This document shows, piece by piece, positions 25,326 to 33,989 of a stretch of DNA of 64,000 nt (position 1 is the first letter of the stretch; the number at the start of each line of letters is the position of its first letter). Under the pieces are notes generated by a model. It worked only from the letters and a program-made list of their open reading frames with translations, was not told the origin of the DNA and searched no databases. Source of the stretch: Muribaculaceae bacterium (GTDB lineage: Bacteria; Bacteroidota; Bacteroidia; Bacteroidales; Muribaculaceae); NCBI GenBank assembly GCA_016290325.1, contig JAEETL010000001.1:1-64000 (forward strand), in the 5' to 3' direction. Both the position numbers and the translations under genes were made by a program.

Positions 25326-25832
25326 TTACGGGTTGGTGGTGGTTGAAACCTCGGTCACGTTGACTTGTGCGCCAGTGGCGTTGTCGCCAGTGTTGATGGG
25401 GCCGAACGATGCCTCGCTGGGCTTGGTAGCGAGGACGATTTTCACGCCCTGTTTGGATCCCTTGTCAAGAATTTCTACGATTTTGCCATAGTTGACCTCT
25501 TCGTCGGCATATACGGCGACAAATTCATTGGGATTGCCGATTTTAAGTGCCTGCATGAAGCCTTCGAGCTGTTCGCTGGCAATGGGTTGCAGTTCTGACT
25601 CTCCCATCTCGTTGGTCTGGGTGGCATACATGTTCAGGTCCTTGTCAACATAGATGCGCGTCGTGGGCTTGATGGCGGTCTGCTCACTGCTTTGTGGCAG
25701 GTTGACCTCGAGAGCCGACGGGAATACAAATGTCGAAGTGACCAGGAAGAAGATGAGCAGCAGGAAGATGACGTCGGTCATCGATGCCATGCTGAACATC
25801 GACAGGGTTTTATGTTGTCTCTTGAGTGCCAT
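25326..25832 (-). CDS. exbD: ExbD/TolR-family biopolymer transport protein
   Basis: 168 aa. Single N-terminal TM helix preceded by KTLSMFSMASMTDVIFLLLIF, which contains the conserved Asp of the proton path (about residue 20). The periplasmic domain (about 45-145) ends with YGKIVEILDKGSKQGVKIVL. Between tonB (9-bp gap) and exbB. It forms the proton channel with ExbB. Confidence 0.9.
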   Translation of the reverse strand: MALKRQHKTLSMFSMASMTDVIFLLLIFFLVTSTFVFPSALEVNLPQSSEQTAIKPTTRIYVDKDLNMYATQTNEMGESELQPIASEQLEGFMQALKIGNPNEFVAVYADEEVNYGKIVEILDKGSKQGVKIVLATKPSEASFGPINTGDNATGAQVNVTEVSTTTNP

Positions 25833-25854
25833 AATTTAGTCGCTAGTCATGAAT

Positions 25855-25875
25855 TAAAGCCTAAAAGCTAAAGCC
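25855..25875 (-). repeat. 7-bp-period intercistronic repeat between exbB and exbD
   Basis: Plus strand TAAAGCC TAAAAGC TAAAGCC; begins directly at the exbB stop codon on the coding strand, with TAG at each unit junction. Confidence 0.65.
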
Positions 25876-25878
25876 TTA

Positions 25879-26679
25879 TTACTTGGCGGGCTCGTTGAGC
25901 AGGTCCATGAACTCCATAGTCTTGCCTTCCAGCTTGTTCATCACCTTGTTAACGCGTGAGGTGAGGAAGTTGTAGGCAAACAGGGCGATGATACCCACAA
26001 TCAAACCGGCAACGGTGGTTACCAGTGCCTGATAAATGCCGCTGGCAAGGATGGTCACGTTGCTGTTGTTGCCGGCACTAGCGAGCTGGAAGAAGGCTTG
26101 AACCATACCGATAACGGTACCCAGGAAACCGATCATCGGGGCTCCTGCAGCGGTGGTGGCGAGCCAGTTAAAACCCTTCTCGAGCTTGGCAACCTCCATG
26201 TTGCCCACGTTCTCGATGGCGACGAGCACATCGTTCATGGGGCGTCCAATGCGTGACACGCCCTTCTCGATCATGCGAGAGTAGGGGGTATTGGTGTCCT
26301 GGCAGAGCTTGAGTGCCTGGTCCACTTCACCGCGGTGGATGTAATCCTTGATGCGGTCCATAAATGAGCTGTCCTGACGGTTAGCGCGGTTGATGGCGAA
26401 TAAACGTTCAAAGAAGATATAGATGCTCACGATGGCCAGCAGTGCCAAAGGTATCATGATCCACCAGCCACCGGCCTTAATGAGTTCCCATACCGAGAGT
26501 TCCTTGACAATGGGTTCGGCGGCTTCGGCCACGGGGGCTGTGGCGGCAGCGATGGCAGCCGCGCTGTCGGTTACGATTTGTGCGACAGTGTCGGCGGCTT
26601 GTTGCAGCGTGTCAGCAGCTTGTTGTGCCACTTGAGTGACAGGCTCTCCTTGAGCTAAAATCATGTTGAGGATAGACAT
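25879..26679 (-). CDS. exbB: ExbB/MotA/TolQ-family proton channel protein
   Basis: 266 aa. An N-terminal Ala-rich region (about 15-60, VAQQAADTLQQAADTVAQIV) precedes TM1 (about 72-90), a cytoplasmic loop and two TMs with the MotA/ExbB signatures LATTAAGAPMIGFLGTVIGM and IYQALVTTVAGLIVGIIALF. The extra N-terminal segment is usual for Bacteroidetes ExbB. It pairs with the ExbD encoded 46 bp downstream and energises TonB. Confidence 0.92.
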   Translation of the reverse strand: MSILNMILAQGEPVTQVAQQAADTLQQAADTVAQIVTDSAAAIAAATAPVAEAAEPIVKELSVWELIKAGGWWIMIPLALLAIVSIYIFFERLFAINRANRQDSSFMDRIKDYIHRGEVDQALKLCQDTNTPYSRMIEKGVSRIGRPMNDVLVAIENVGNMEVAKLEKGFNWLATTAAGAPMIGFLGTVIGMVQAFFQLASAGNNSNVTILASGIYQALVTTVAGLIVGIIALFAYNFLTSRVNKVMNKLEGKTMEFMDLLNEPAK

Positions 26680-26754
26680 ATTATTAGTATATTATTTGGT
26701 TATTTCTGAATTATTAATTGCTCATATATGATATTTAACGTAGAAACGGCTCAA

Positions 26755-27468
26755 TTATTTCAAGCAGTCCTTGTAGGCCTTGATAGTTGCTTCAAGACCC
26801 AAGTACAAGGCGTCGCTGATGAGGGCATGGCCGATGGAGACCTCCATGAGGTGGGGCACGTGTTGCTGGAAGAACTTGAGGTTATGCAAATTCAAGTCGT
26901 GACCTGCATTGAGTCCCAGTCCCACACTGTGGGCCGTCATGGCTGCAGCGGCAAATGGAGCGACGGCACGGTCGGGGTCGGCATCAAACTCCTCGGCAAA
27001 GGGTCCGGTGTATAGTTCAATGCGGTCGGCACCGGTGCGCGCTGCCGCGCGGATGTTATCGAGATCGGTGCCAACAAAGATGCTCGTGCGTATGCCGGCC
27101 TCTTTGAGGCGGTCAACGATACCGCACAGGAAATCCATGTTAGGCTCTATTTCCCATCCTGCCGATGAAGTGAGCACACCAGGAGCGTCGGGTACCAGCG
27201 TTGCCTGGGTGGGGCGCACGCTCAGCACCAAATCCATGAATTGCTCGCTAGGGTAGCCCTCGATGTTGAACTCGGTGCGCACCAAGGGGCGGAGCGCATA
27301 GACATCGCTGCGACGGATGTGTCGCTCGTCGGGTCGTGGATGAACGGTAATGCCATCGGCGCCAAAGCGCTCACAGTCCATGGCAACTTGTTGAACATTA
27401 GGCGTGTTGCCTCCTCGCGCATTGCGCAAGGTTGCTATTTTATTGACGTTTACACTCAGATTAATCAT
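26755..27468 (-). CDS. pdxJ: Pyridoxine 5'-phosphate synthase
   Basis: 237 aa TIM-barrel enzyme that condenses 1-deoxyxylulose 5-phosphate with 3-amino-2-oxopropyl phosphate in vitamin B6 synthesis. Signatures: [77 protein letters not shown] and GLNAGHDLN. First gene of the operon with exbB, exbD and tonB; 76 bp separate it from exbB. Its promoter region contains an inverted repeat. Confidence 0.97.
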   Translation of the reverse strand: MINLSVNVNKIATLRNARGGNTPNVQQVAMDCERFGADGITVHPRPDERHIRRSDVYALRPLVRTEFNIEGYPSEQFMDLVLSVRPTQATLVPDAPGVLTSSAGWEIEPNMDFLCGIVDRLKEAGIRTSIFVGTDLDNIRAAARTGADRIELYTGPFAEEFDADPDRAVAPFAAAAMTAHSVGLGLNAGHDLNLHNLKFFQQHVPHLMEVSIGHALISDALYLGLEATIKAYKDCLK

Positions 27469-27486
27469 TACTTAAGCACACATTAG

Positions 27487-27519
27487 CTTTGTAGCGTGGC
27501 GCTACAAAGTGCAAAAGTA
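27487..27519 (-). promoter_or_regulatory. pdxJ -7 box with a 9-bp inverted repeat at the transcript start
   Basis: Minus-strand TACTTTTG (27519-27512) is directly followed by the perfect inverted repeat CTTTGTAGC / GCTACAAAG (27487-27495, 27501-27509, 5-bp gap). It lies over the expected start site, so it could be an operator or a 5' hairpin. Confidence 0.55.
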
Positions 27520-27646
27520 ACTAATATTTTTTATATAGTTGTGATAAGGAATGTGAATTTTGGCAAAAAATCCATTATGAAAGTGCCCTTGCCTAGGGCG
27601 GTCCAGGGCTTCTTTTTGACGCATGTCCTGTGTCAATGATACCCCT

Positions 27647-27683
27647 ATAAAAAACAACTACCCGCCAGGTATCAGGCGGATAG
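27647..27683 (-). terminator. Terminator after the 149-aa secreted protein gene
   Basis: Minus strand: CTATCCGCC / GGCGGGTAG, 8-nt loop, one mismatch, followed by TTGTTTTTTAT. It lies about 128 bp past the stop codon. Confidence 0.7.
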
Positions 27684-27810
27684 CTATTTGGATGATGTTG
27701 TGTGTTTCTCAGTCTAAGGATTACTAATTATTTAAAATCTAAACATTTTCTCAATTCTTAATTCGGTATCAGCACCAGGGGTGCCGTATGTCTTTTAGTG
27801 TTTGTAGACA

Positions 27811-28260
27811 CTAGAATAGTCTTCTGCCAGCTTGTCCACTAGTTTGTTGTGGGAATAGTGTCCCATCATATACTGAGGATTCATTATCACCTAAATTCAA
27901 AACAAAGGTGTATCTGGCTCCTTCATCGCTTTCCAATATGATCTTGTACTTTCCGGCATCAAGGAAACTGACGTTAATCACATTTGAAAAAGCGGAGATC
28001 TGGTCGGTCCATTCTTCGAGCGTAGTCACCGATTGGAGGGTTACCGCATAGTTAATGCGATCTTTTAACCCATTAGCGATGATTTCTTGACTCTCGGCAT
28101 CATATGTGAGAGTTATTCCTGCTCGAACAAAACCCCTATCGATTCCAAGCACATTGTGGTCTCCACCACCGCAGGTGTGGTTGGAAACAGGGTTGTCTTG
28201 TGCCATCGCGGTCAATCCGCAGGTGATGGCTATTGCTATGATGATGAATAATCGTCTCAT
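27811..28260 (-). CDS. Small secreted DUF3244-like protein, paired with regulator 2
   Basis: 149 aa. Signal peptide ends near GLTAMAQD. The mature part begins with a Cys/His-bearing stretch (NHTCGGGDHN), then strands ITLTYDAESQEIIANGLKDR, NVSFLDAGKYKIILES and ARYTFVLNLGD, a beta-sandwich pattern similar to DUF3244. It resembles the 115-aa protein at 11292-11639 but keeps the last strand and has a longer tail. It lies directly downstream of regulator 2 in the same direction, as in the other copy, but has its own strong promoter. Function unknown; a secreted ligand, inhibitor or signal controlled by the adjacent regulator is plausible. Confidence 0.7.
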   Translation of the reverse strand: MRRLFIIIAIAITCGLTAMAQDNPVSNHTCGGGDHNVLGIDRGFVRAGITLTYDAESQEIIANGLKDRINYAVTLQSVTTLEEWTDQISAFSNVINVSFLDAGKYKIILESDEGARYTFVLNLGDNESSVYDGTLFPQQTSGQAGRRLF

Positions 28261-28310
28261 TTTATTGTCTGTTTAGATTTATAGATAGTAATATGTTTAG
28301 ATTTCCGATG

Positions 28311-28342
28311 CAAATTTACATCAACTAGTTGAAATGACCAAA
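28311..28342 (-). promoter_or_regulatory. Full -33/-7 promoter of the 149-aa secreted protein gene
   Basis: Minus strand: TTTG (28342-28339), 20-bp spacer, TAAATTTG (28318-28311). Same geometry as the promoter of its paralogue at 11226-11257. Confidence 0.78.
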
Positions 28343-28458
28343 TTTTTTCGTAATACACACCATTTTTATTTCGTTGTTATTCAGCAGATTAGATATTTTT
28401 TTGTAATACGTTTTTTTGCACCTCGATTTTGGGGTCAAAAAAGTGCTTTTTTACCCTT

Positions 28459-30144
28459 TCAGGACTCATTTTGAGAATTAGCATACTGATTGATGTACTC
28501 GTTGAGGGTGCAGTCGAGACCCATTTTCTTGGCGAGTCGCTGCTTGATGACGCTCACGCTGGTGGCGTTAGAGTATCCCATGATGATGGCCGTTTGGATA
28601 TAGGAGAAGCCCATGCAAGTCAATGCCAGCAGCAAGAGGTCTCGGTCGTTGAGCTGCGGGTAGCGCTGGCGAGTGAGGGTCATGATATTGTTGTGCTCCA
28701 GGTCGATGTAGTCATAGAGTTTCACCCAGTTGTCACGGTTGCTGTCCTGGAATTTGACGATGCGCTTCATGCTCTCGGCGATGCGGTTGTTGGGTTCGTG
28801 ATAGCAAGCCTCGATCATCTCTCTCATCATGCCCATGTTGGACGCGATAAACCCTTTTAGCCTTTCGTCATTGATTTTCAGCTCGCTGATGTTGCCTTGA
28901 AGTCCGGTGAGGTCATTCATTTGGCTCTGTGACTGGTCTTTAAGCTCAAGAACCAGTTTATCATACCGGTGGGAGCGGCGATAGAATATCAAGGCCAATG
29001 CCAGTAGGGAGAGGATAACGGCGGCTGCGGTGGCATACATCCTGCGTTGTTTGGCTTCTTCTTCCTGGGCATGAGCCTGATCAATTTGATTCTCGGCATA
29101 CATGATGTTTAAGATGCCGTGATCGTTCATGGTTGATCGGGTGAGCTTGTTGCACTCGTAGTACAGCCGCAAGTAGGTGCTGGAATCGCCTTTAGCAATC
29201 GCAATGTTGCTCAAAGCCTCAAGGTGTTGAATCCTGTCTTTAGGTGATTGTTCTTGAGTGTCAGCCAATTGCAAGAAATACTTTGCCGAGTCGGGCATAC
29301 CTAAGGCAGAGTAGATATTGGCAAATCGATAATACATGATATTGCTGTGTGAGCCATGCAACCCGTTAGGATCGAGCGTTTTAATGCGCTGCAATAGTTG
29401 ATAGGCCGTCTTGTTGCTGTGACGCATGAAATAAAGCTGGGCCATCTCGCCAAGTCCTGTAATCAAATAGCTCGTGTCCTTTTCAGCCTCGGAAAGAGAA
29501 ATAGATTCGCTGAGGGCTTTTTTTGCCTTAATGGTATCGGTTTGGCGGTAATTTGCTCCTAACTTATTTTGGGTAACGATTTGATAATTAGTGTCGTTGA
29601 TGAGCTTGAAACACTGTAAGGCCTGTTCAAACTTTTCAATATCCCTGCCGTCATAGGCATAGAAATTATTGTACAGGACACCCATGCGCAATCGTGCGTA
29701 GCCCACGTTAAAGATGTCTTTTTTCTCAAGTGCCTCGATCTCAGCTTGTTTATAGGAGAGCATTGCAGTGTCGGGCTTGTTCAGTTCCTCCATTACCGCA
29801 CCGTGATATATATAAGCACGGATGAGCTTATCCTTCTCCCTGCTATGGTGCTGGTAATAATCTAGGGCACGATTGATATTGCTATCACTGGTGGCTTTGA
29901 TATAGCACTTGTAGTAGGCTTGAGTGATGAGCAGTCTGTAATAGGCTTTATTAGCCTCATTCACCATGTCGCTAGGGTTGATATCCTTTAGCATCTGGAG
30001 GGCTTTATCGCTGTTTTCGTTGTCATTAAGCAGTGAATCGGCCAACGCTAGACGGTTGTCATAGCGTGGCGCACCACTGCAACTGGCAAGAAGCCCTGTC
30101 AGTAAGCACGTGACCAATAATATGTTGATCAGCGTTCTCATCAT
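28459..30144 (-). CDS. Lipoprotein-anchored TPR sensor with TM segment and cytoplasmic LuxR-like HTH (regulator 2)
   Basis: 561 aa from MMRTLINILL. Lipobox GLLASCSG, TPR-like helices over about 25-365, TM helix (about 373-391, YATAAAVILSLLALALIFY), coiled coil and C-terminal HTH (about 495-545: LNDRDLLLLALTCMGFSYIQ). It is homologous to regulator 1: RYDNRLALADSL, YYRLLITQAYYKCYI and AYIYHGAVMEELNKPDTAM align with RYDARLVAADSL, YRDLLLTQARYKCYA and AYLYKGAVMEELGHVDSAM. An upstream in-frame ATG at 30180 is rejected because a -7 box lies between. Predicted one-component membrane regulator; its ligand and targets are unknown, though the neighbouring secreted protein gene is the obvious candidate target. 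Confidence 0.8.
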   Translation of the reverse strand: MMRTLINILLVTCLLTGLLASCSGAPRYDNRLALADSLLNDNENSDKALQMLKDINPSDMVNEANKAYYRLLITQAYYKCYIKATSDSNINRALDYYQHHSREKDKLIRAYIYHGAVMEELNKPDTAMLSYKQAEIEALEKKDIFNVGYARLRMGVLYNNFYAYDGRDIEKFEQALQCFKLINDTNYQIVTQNKLGANYRQTDTIKAKKALSESISLSEAEKDTSYLITGLGEMAQLYFMRHSNKTAYQLLQRIKTLDPNGLHGSHSNIMYYRFANIYSALGMPDSAKYFLQLADTQEQSPKDRIQHLEALSNIAIAKGDSSTYLRLYYECNKLTRSTMNDHGILNIMYAENQIDQAHAQEEEAKQRRMYATAAAVILSLLALALIFYRRSHRYDKLVLELKDQSQSQMNDLTGLQGNISELKINDERLKGFIASNMGMMREMIEACYHEPNNRIAESMKRIVKFQDSNRDNWVKLYDYIDLEHNNIMTLTRQRYPQLNDRDLLLLALTCMGFSYIQTAIIMGYSNATSVSVIKQRLAKKMGLDCTLNEYINQYANSQNES

Positions 30145-30152
30145 CCGGATTG

Positions 30153-30160
30153 CAAAGATA
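30153..30160 (-). promoter_or_regulatory. -7 box TATCTTTG just upstream of regulator 2
   Basis: Minus-strand TATCTTTG only 8 bp before the ATG at 30144, implying a nearly leaderless mRNA. It sits inside the longer ORF and therefore decides the start. Confidence 0.55.
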
Positions 30161-30344
30161 GTATATTTTTTTCTTTGCAATAGTTTTTTGCCATATTTTT
30201 AATAAGGTGTAATTTTTTTTAGCCGAAAAAAGTGAGATTGTCATTTATTTTGCAAAAAATGCCCATTTTTTAGCGGATTTTTTGCTTTTTTTGCCGTATT
30301 ATTTCGTTAGATGCCTGTATTACAACGTATTGTGAGAATATCTA

Positions 30345-30797
30345 TCATTCTTTTAGTCGGCTATCGATAATGATGGTTACGGGACCGTCGTTGATGAGTG
30401 AGACCTGCATCTCGGCGCCAAAGACACCCTGCTTGGTGGGTTTGCCCAGCAGTTGAGCCACCTCGTCGCAGTAGGCCTCATAGAGGGGCACGGCCAGGTC
30501 ATGTCCTGCCGCGTGGATGTAGCTGGGGCGGTTGCCCTTCTTGGTCGAGGCGTTGAGGGTGAACTGGCTCACGGCCAATATCTCGCCTCCAGCATCGATG
30601 ATGCTGCGGTTCATCACGCCCTGCTCGTCGTCAAAGATGCGCAGGTTGACTGTCTTTTGCGCCAGCCAGCGCATGTCGTCTTCAGTGTCTCCCTCGCGGA
30701 CGCCCACCAGCACCATCATGCCGGGGCCGATGGCGCTGTGCAGTTGTCCGTCGATGGTGACCGAGGCCTCGGTCACCAGTTGTATCACGATTCGCAT
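30345..30797 (-). CDS. dtd: D-aminoacyl-tRNA deacylase
   Basis: 150 aa, full family length. Hydrolyses D-aminoacyl-tRNAs and Gly-tRNA-Ala for translation quality control. Signatures: MRIVIQLVTEASVTIDG, GMMVLVGV, SQFTLNASTKKGNRPSY (the catalytic SQFTL region) and the C-terminal NDGPVTIIIDS carrying the cross-subunit Gly-Pro motif. It is the last gene after the ABC ATPase and permease genes; a 7-bp-period repeat fills the gap. Confidence 0.96.
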   Translation of the reverse strand: MRIVIQLVTEASVTIDGQLHSAIGPGMMVLVGVREGDTEDDMRWLAQKTVNLRIFDDEQGVMNRSIIDAGGEILAVSQFTLNASTKKGNRPSYIHAAGHDLAVPLYEAYCDEVAQLLGKPTKQGVFGAEMQVSLINDGPVTIIIDSRLKE

Positions 30798-30820
30798 ATA
30801 CTCCTTTTTTAGTTAGTCTC

Positions 30821-30855
30821 TAACCTTTAACCTCTAACCTCTAACCATTAACCTT
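30821..30855 (-). repeat. 7-bp-period intercistronic repeat between the ABC permease and dtd
   Basis: Plus strand TAACCTT TAACCTC TAACCTC TAACCAT TAACCTT: five units. On the coding strand every unit contains TTAG or TTAA, giving stops in all frames just after the permease stop codon. Confidence 0.75.
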
Positions 30856-30857
30856 CT

Positions 30858-32171
30858 TTACTTGAGCCAATTGAACAGGTCCTTAAAGCTGGCCTTCTTA
30901 CCGTAGCTGAGGATGCCGCGGCGGTAGATGCGGGCGGCCAGCCACACGATGCCAAGTGCGGTTATTATCAGCAGCACATGGCTCAGGATAATTTGCCATA
31001 GTGGGACATCAAACGGTAACCTAACCATCATCACGGTGGGTGAGGTGAACGGAATAATCGAGCACCAGAATGCCATCGGTCCGTCGGGGTTCTCAGCGCA
31101 ACCCATTGCGGCATAGAAGGCGAAGAACATGAGCAGCATTACTGGAGTCAGCAGCTGTGAGGTGTCACTGGCTTGATCTACTGCCGATCCGAGGGCCGCA
31201 AAGATGGCGCAATAGAGCAGATATCCCTCAACAAAGTAGAGCAGGAAGTTAATGATGATGGGCGTGTAGTTGATGGCCAGGGCTTGCCTCATGAAACTGC
31301 TGAATTCACTTTCAACCTCAGGGGTGACGGTTGCTCCAGCTCCCATCATGTCGGCTCCTGGCACAGCACCTGTCATTCCTAGCAGGCTGCCTCCGATTGT
31401 TCCGGCAATGCCCAGCAGCACAATCCAGATTGCCATTTGGGTGAGTACCGACAAGCCCACACCGATGATTTTTCCCATCATGAGGTGGAAGGGCCGGCAA
31501 CTGCTCACCACCACCTCGACAATGCGGTTGGTTTTCTCCTCAACAACATTGTTCATGATCATCGTGCCGCTGAAGAATACAAACCAGAAGATAATGACTG
31601 AGAGGGCTATACCCAAGAAGATGGCAATGCCGGTTGAGGACTCTTCTTCGTCACCAGTATCGCTCCACTTGATGGCGTGAATGTCGATGTTGACGTGAGC
31701 CTTTTCCACAATCTGCTGCAGGTTGGGAATGCCCATGGCTGCCAGGTGTGCGCTCTCGATCGTGTCGGTCAGGGCGCTCTTGATCGTAGATTCCAAAGCG
31801 GGAATAATGGTGCCCTCGCTATAGATGTTAACTACGCCAGTGCTGTCCACATCGCGCGGGATGATGATCACGGCACTGATGCTGCCGTTGGCTTTGTCAT
31901 AGAATTCACGGGCATTGGTCACGGTGTCACCCTTGATGGCGACAAAGTTGAACTTGTTGTCGTTAGGCAATGCGGCGGCATAATGTCCCGTCTCATCGAT
32001 GACGGCAATCTGCTGGGTCTGGTCTCCCTTGTCGTTCAAGTAGGCCATCACGACGGGGATGGATCCCAAGGCTATCATCAAGAATGGAAATAGCAAAGTC
32101 ATGATGATGAATGACTTGCGCCCGACAATCGACATGTATTCGCGGGCTATGATGAGGCGAAGCTTATTCAT
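30858..32171 (-). CDS. ABC exporter permease (NatB/ABC-2 type)
   Basis: 437 aa. One N-terminal TM (about 22-45) is followed by a large extracytoplasmic domain (about 47-185) and then about five TMs, the layout of NatB-like ABC-2 permeases. Motifs include NNVVEEKTNRIVEVVVSSCRP at the cytoplasmic coupling helix. Its start overlaps the end of the ATPase gene by 4 bp (ATGA), so the two are translationally coupled. NatAB-like pumps export Na+ or unknown compounds; the substrate cannot be inferred here. Confidence 0.9.
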   Translation of the reverse strand: MNKLRLIIAREYMSIVGRKSFIIMTLLFPFLMIALGSIPVVMAYLNDKGDQTQQIAVIDETGHYAAALPNDNKFNFVAIKGDTVTNAREFYDKANGSISAVIIIPRDVDSTGVVNIYSEGTIIPALESTIKSALTDTIESAHLAAMGIPNLQQIVEKAHVNIDIHAIKWSDTGDEEESSTGIAIFLGIALSVIIFWFVFFSGTMIMNNVVEEKTNRIVEVVVSSCRPFHLMMGKIIGVGLSVLTQMAIWIVLLGIAGTIGGSLLGMTGAVPGADMMGAGATVTPEVESEFSSFMRQALAINYTPIIINFLLYFVEGYLLYCAIFAALGSAVDQASDTSQLLTPVMLLMFFAFYAAMGCAENPDGPMAFWCSIIPFTSPTVMMVRLPFDVPLWQIILSHVLLIITALGIVWLAARIYRRGILSYGKKASFKDLFNWLK

Positions 32172-33082
32172 TGTTCTGTAGTGTTTTTGGATTTGACGGT
32201 CTCGATGAAAATCTCGTTCATGCTGGGAAGCACCTCGGTGAATCCGGTAAGGTGGTAGTGCTCGTTAAGCCAGCTGATGGCGTCGCGCACCTGAACTCCA
32301 GCAGCAAGCTTGATACGTGTGTCAGCTTTCTTTACGGGATCGGGTGGCAGCAGGGTGAACATGGCGGCGTTTGGCTCGATCTTGTCGGGTGTCTGTACCG
32401 CGATGATGTTTTTCTTGTGCTGCTGCTTCACCTCTTCAACGCTGCCAGTGAGTACCACCTGGGCATGGTTGAGCAGGGTGATCTGCTGGCACACTTCCTC
32501 GACCGACGCCATGTTGTGGGTCGAGAACAGGATGGTGCTGCCTTGGTCTCTTAGGGCCAGAATCTCGACCTTTAGCTGCTCGGCGTTCACGGGGTCAAAG
32601 CCCGAGAACGGCTCGTCAAAGATCAATAGCGGCGGACGATGGATAACGGTGCCGATGAATTGCACCTTTTGCTGCATACCCTTGGAGAGTTCTTCTACCT
32701 TTTTGTTTTCCCACTCCTTGAGGATAAAACGGTCGAGCCACCAGTGCATCGAGGCGACGGCATCGGCCTTGGTCAAGCCTTTGAGTCGACCCAGATACAC
32801 GATCTGGTCTCCCACCTTCATTTTCTTGTACAGGCCGCGCTCCTCGGGCAAGTAGCCGATGTGGGTAATGTCGTTATCGGTCATCTTCTTGCCATTGAGG
32901 GTGACGGTGCCCTCATCGGCGGCGATGATGCGGTTGATGATGCGGATGAGCGTGCTCTTGCCGGCGCCATTGGGTCCCAGCAGGCCATAAATGCAGCCCT
33001 CAGGCACCTCCATCGAGACTCCTGCCAGTGCAGTATGTCCCTCGTAGCGCTTCACCACGTTTTTAATGTCTAGGTAAGCCAT
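32168..33082 (-). CDS. ABC exporter ATP-binding protein (NatA-like)
   Basis: 304 aa. Walker A GLLGPNGAGKSTLIRI (about 34), signature ELSKGMQQKVQF, Walker B PPLLIFDEPFSGFDP, H-loop FSTHNM. The C-terminal extension (about 215-304) is typical of NatA/DUF4162 ATPases. It is the first gene of an operon with the permease and dtd; -7 box TATCTTTG at 33115-33122. Confidence 0.93.
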   Translation of the reverse strand: MAYLDIKNVVKRYEGHTALAGVSMEVPEGCIYGLLGPNGAGKSTLIRIINRIIAADEGTVTLNGKKMTDNDITHIGYLPEERGLYKKMKVGDQIVYLGRLKGLTKADAVASMHWWLDRFILKEWENKKVEELSKGMQQKVQFIGTVIHRPPLLIFDEPFSGFDPVNAEQLKVEILALRDQGSTILFSTHNMASVEEVCQQITLLNHAQVVLTGSVEEVKQQHKKNIIAVQTPDKIEPNAAMFTLLPPDPVKKADTRIKLAAGVQVRDAISWLNEHYHLTGFTEVLPSMNEIFIETVKSKNTTEQ

Positions 33083-33114
33083 AAAAGATTCTATTTTTTT
33101 GTCCTTTTTTTTTA

Positions 33115-33122
33115 CAAAGATA
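33115..33122 (-). promoter_or_regulatory. -7 box TATCTTTG upstream of the NatA-like operon
   Basis: Minus-strand match to TAnnTTTG 32 bp upstream of the start codon. Confidence 0.5.
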
Positions 33123-33254
33123 ATTGTTTTTATCCTTTAGATGCAGAAGGTGGGTCAAAAACTACAAAGTTTGACGTTTTTTTCATCAAATTATCAGTTG
33201 CGCCCCGTATCGTTCATGATACGGAGCGCAAGACGGTTAAAGTGATTTTAGTTG

Positions 33255-33668
33255 TTACATGACTGAGATGAGCGAGCGGCCGATCTTGTGCAAGCCATCA
33301 ATAATGCGTTGGCGCTGTGGCCCGCGGGGTTTCTTAGTGCCATTGGCATAGTGGCTCAACTGGCGCTCGTTCACTCCACTGGCGCGTGAAATGGCAGCCA
33401 AGGTAGCAAATTGGCTGCAGACCTGGAGCAGTGCGGCGGTGTCCAGATCCCACTCGAACTCGTAGTCCCCTTTTGCTAGCCATTCGGGAACCTCCTCGTC
33501 CTTATCTTCAAGCAATCCCTCGACGTGGAAGCGCAGGGTCTTGGGAACTGCTTCCTGTAATTTTTCAAATGTCTTGGCGGTAAGCACCACGGCACCGGGA
33601 ACAACATCATCCAGGGCAGCACCGAAATTCTTATCGTACCAGGACACGTGCACTGTTAATTTTTTCAT
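33255..33668 (-). CDS. hicB: HicB-type antitoxin with HTH domain
   Basis: 137 aa. The N-terminal region (about 1-75) has the HicB partial RNase-H-like pattern (LTVHVSWYDKNFGAALDDVV, GAVVLTAKTFEKLQEAV). The C-terminal part is an XRE-like helix-turn-helix (AAISRASGVNERQLSHYANG, then RGPQRQRIIDGLHKIG). It neutralises the HicA toxin encoded 86 bp upstream and probably represses the shared promoter. It uses a Cro-like HTH rather than a ribbon-helix-helix. Confidence 0.85.
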   Translation of the reverse strand: MKKLTVHVSWYDKNFGAALDDVVPGAVVLTAKTFEKLQEAVPKTLRFHVEGLLEDKDEEVPEWLAKGDYEFEWDLDTAALLQVCSQFATLAAISRASGVNERQLSHYANGTKKPRGPQRQRIIDGLHKIGRSLISVM

Positions 33669-33754
33669 ACGTCTTTTAGTTTAGTTAATGCTAAGTTTGT
33701 TCATAACTTGGTTGAAACGATTCGGGGTTAGATTGACAGCACTAGGGTGGGTTA

Positions 33755-33958
33755 TTATTTCCACCCCGCCTGCTTCCAGATGCTGTTCAACAATTCCTGG
33801 CCCAATACATCGCTGGGCTTTCCACAAATTGTAACCCGACCACGCTTGGTCGGATGCTTGAACTGACGATGGTCTCCAGATGTCTGGCCGCCCTTGATCT
33901 GGTACCAGCCATCGTCCTTAAGCATTTTAATTAATTGTCTAACAGAATATCGTTTCAT
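33755..33958 (-). CDS. hicA: HicA-type mRNA interferase toxin
   Basis: 67 aa, normal HicA size. The double-stranded RNA-binding-like fold has MKRYSVRQLIKMLKDDGWY, the catalytic His in GDHRQFKHP and RVTICGK. HicA cleaves mRNA and arrests growth when free of HicB. The toxin gene comes first, as in most hicAB loci. Promoter with an imperfect inverted repeat upstream. Confidence 0.93.
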   Translation of the reverse strand: MKRYSVRQLIKMLKDDGWYQIKGGQTSGDHRQFKHPTKRGRVTICGKPSDVLGQELLNSIWKQAGWK

Positions 33959-33989
33959 GATTATTTGTTAAATTATTAATTCGACACCG

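Larger units (their letters stand above)
27469..27810. other. Intergenic region between pdxJ and the small secreted protein gene
   Basis: 342 bp. It contains the pdxJ promoter and inverted repeat at its left end and the terminator of the small secreted protein gene at 27647-27683. Nothing else is recognised. Confidence 0.6.
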
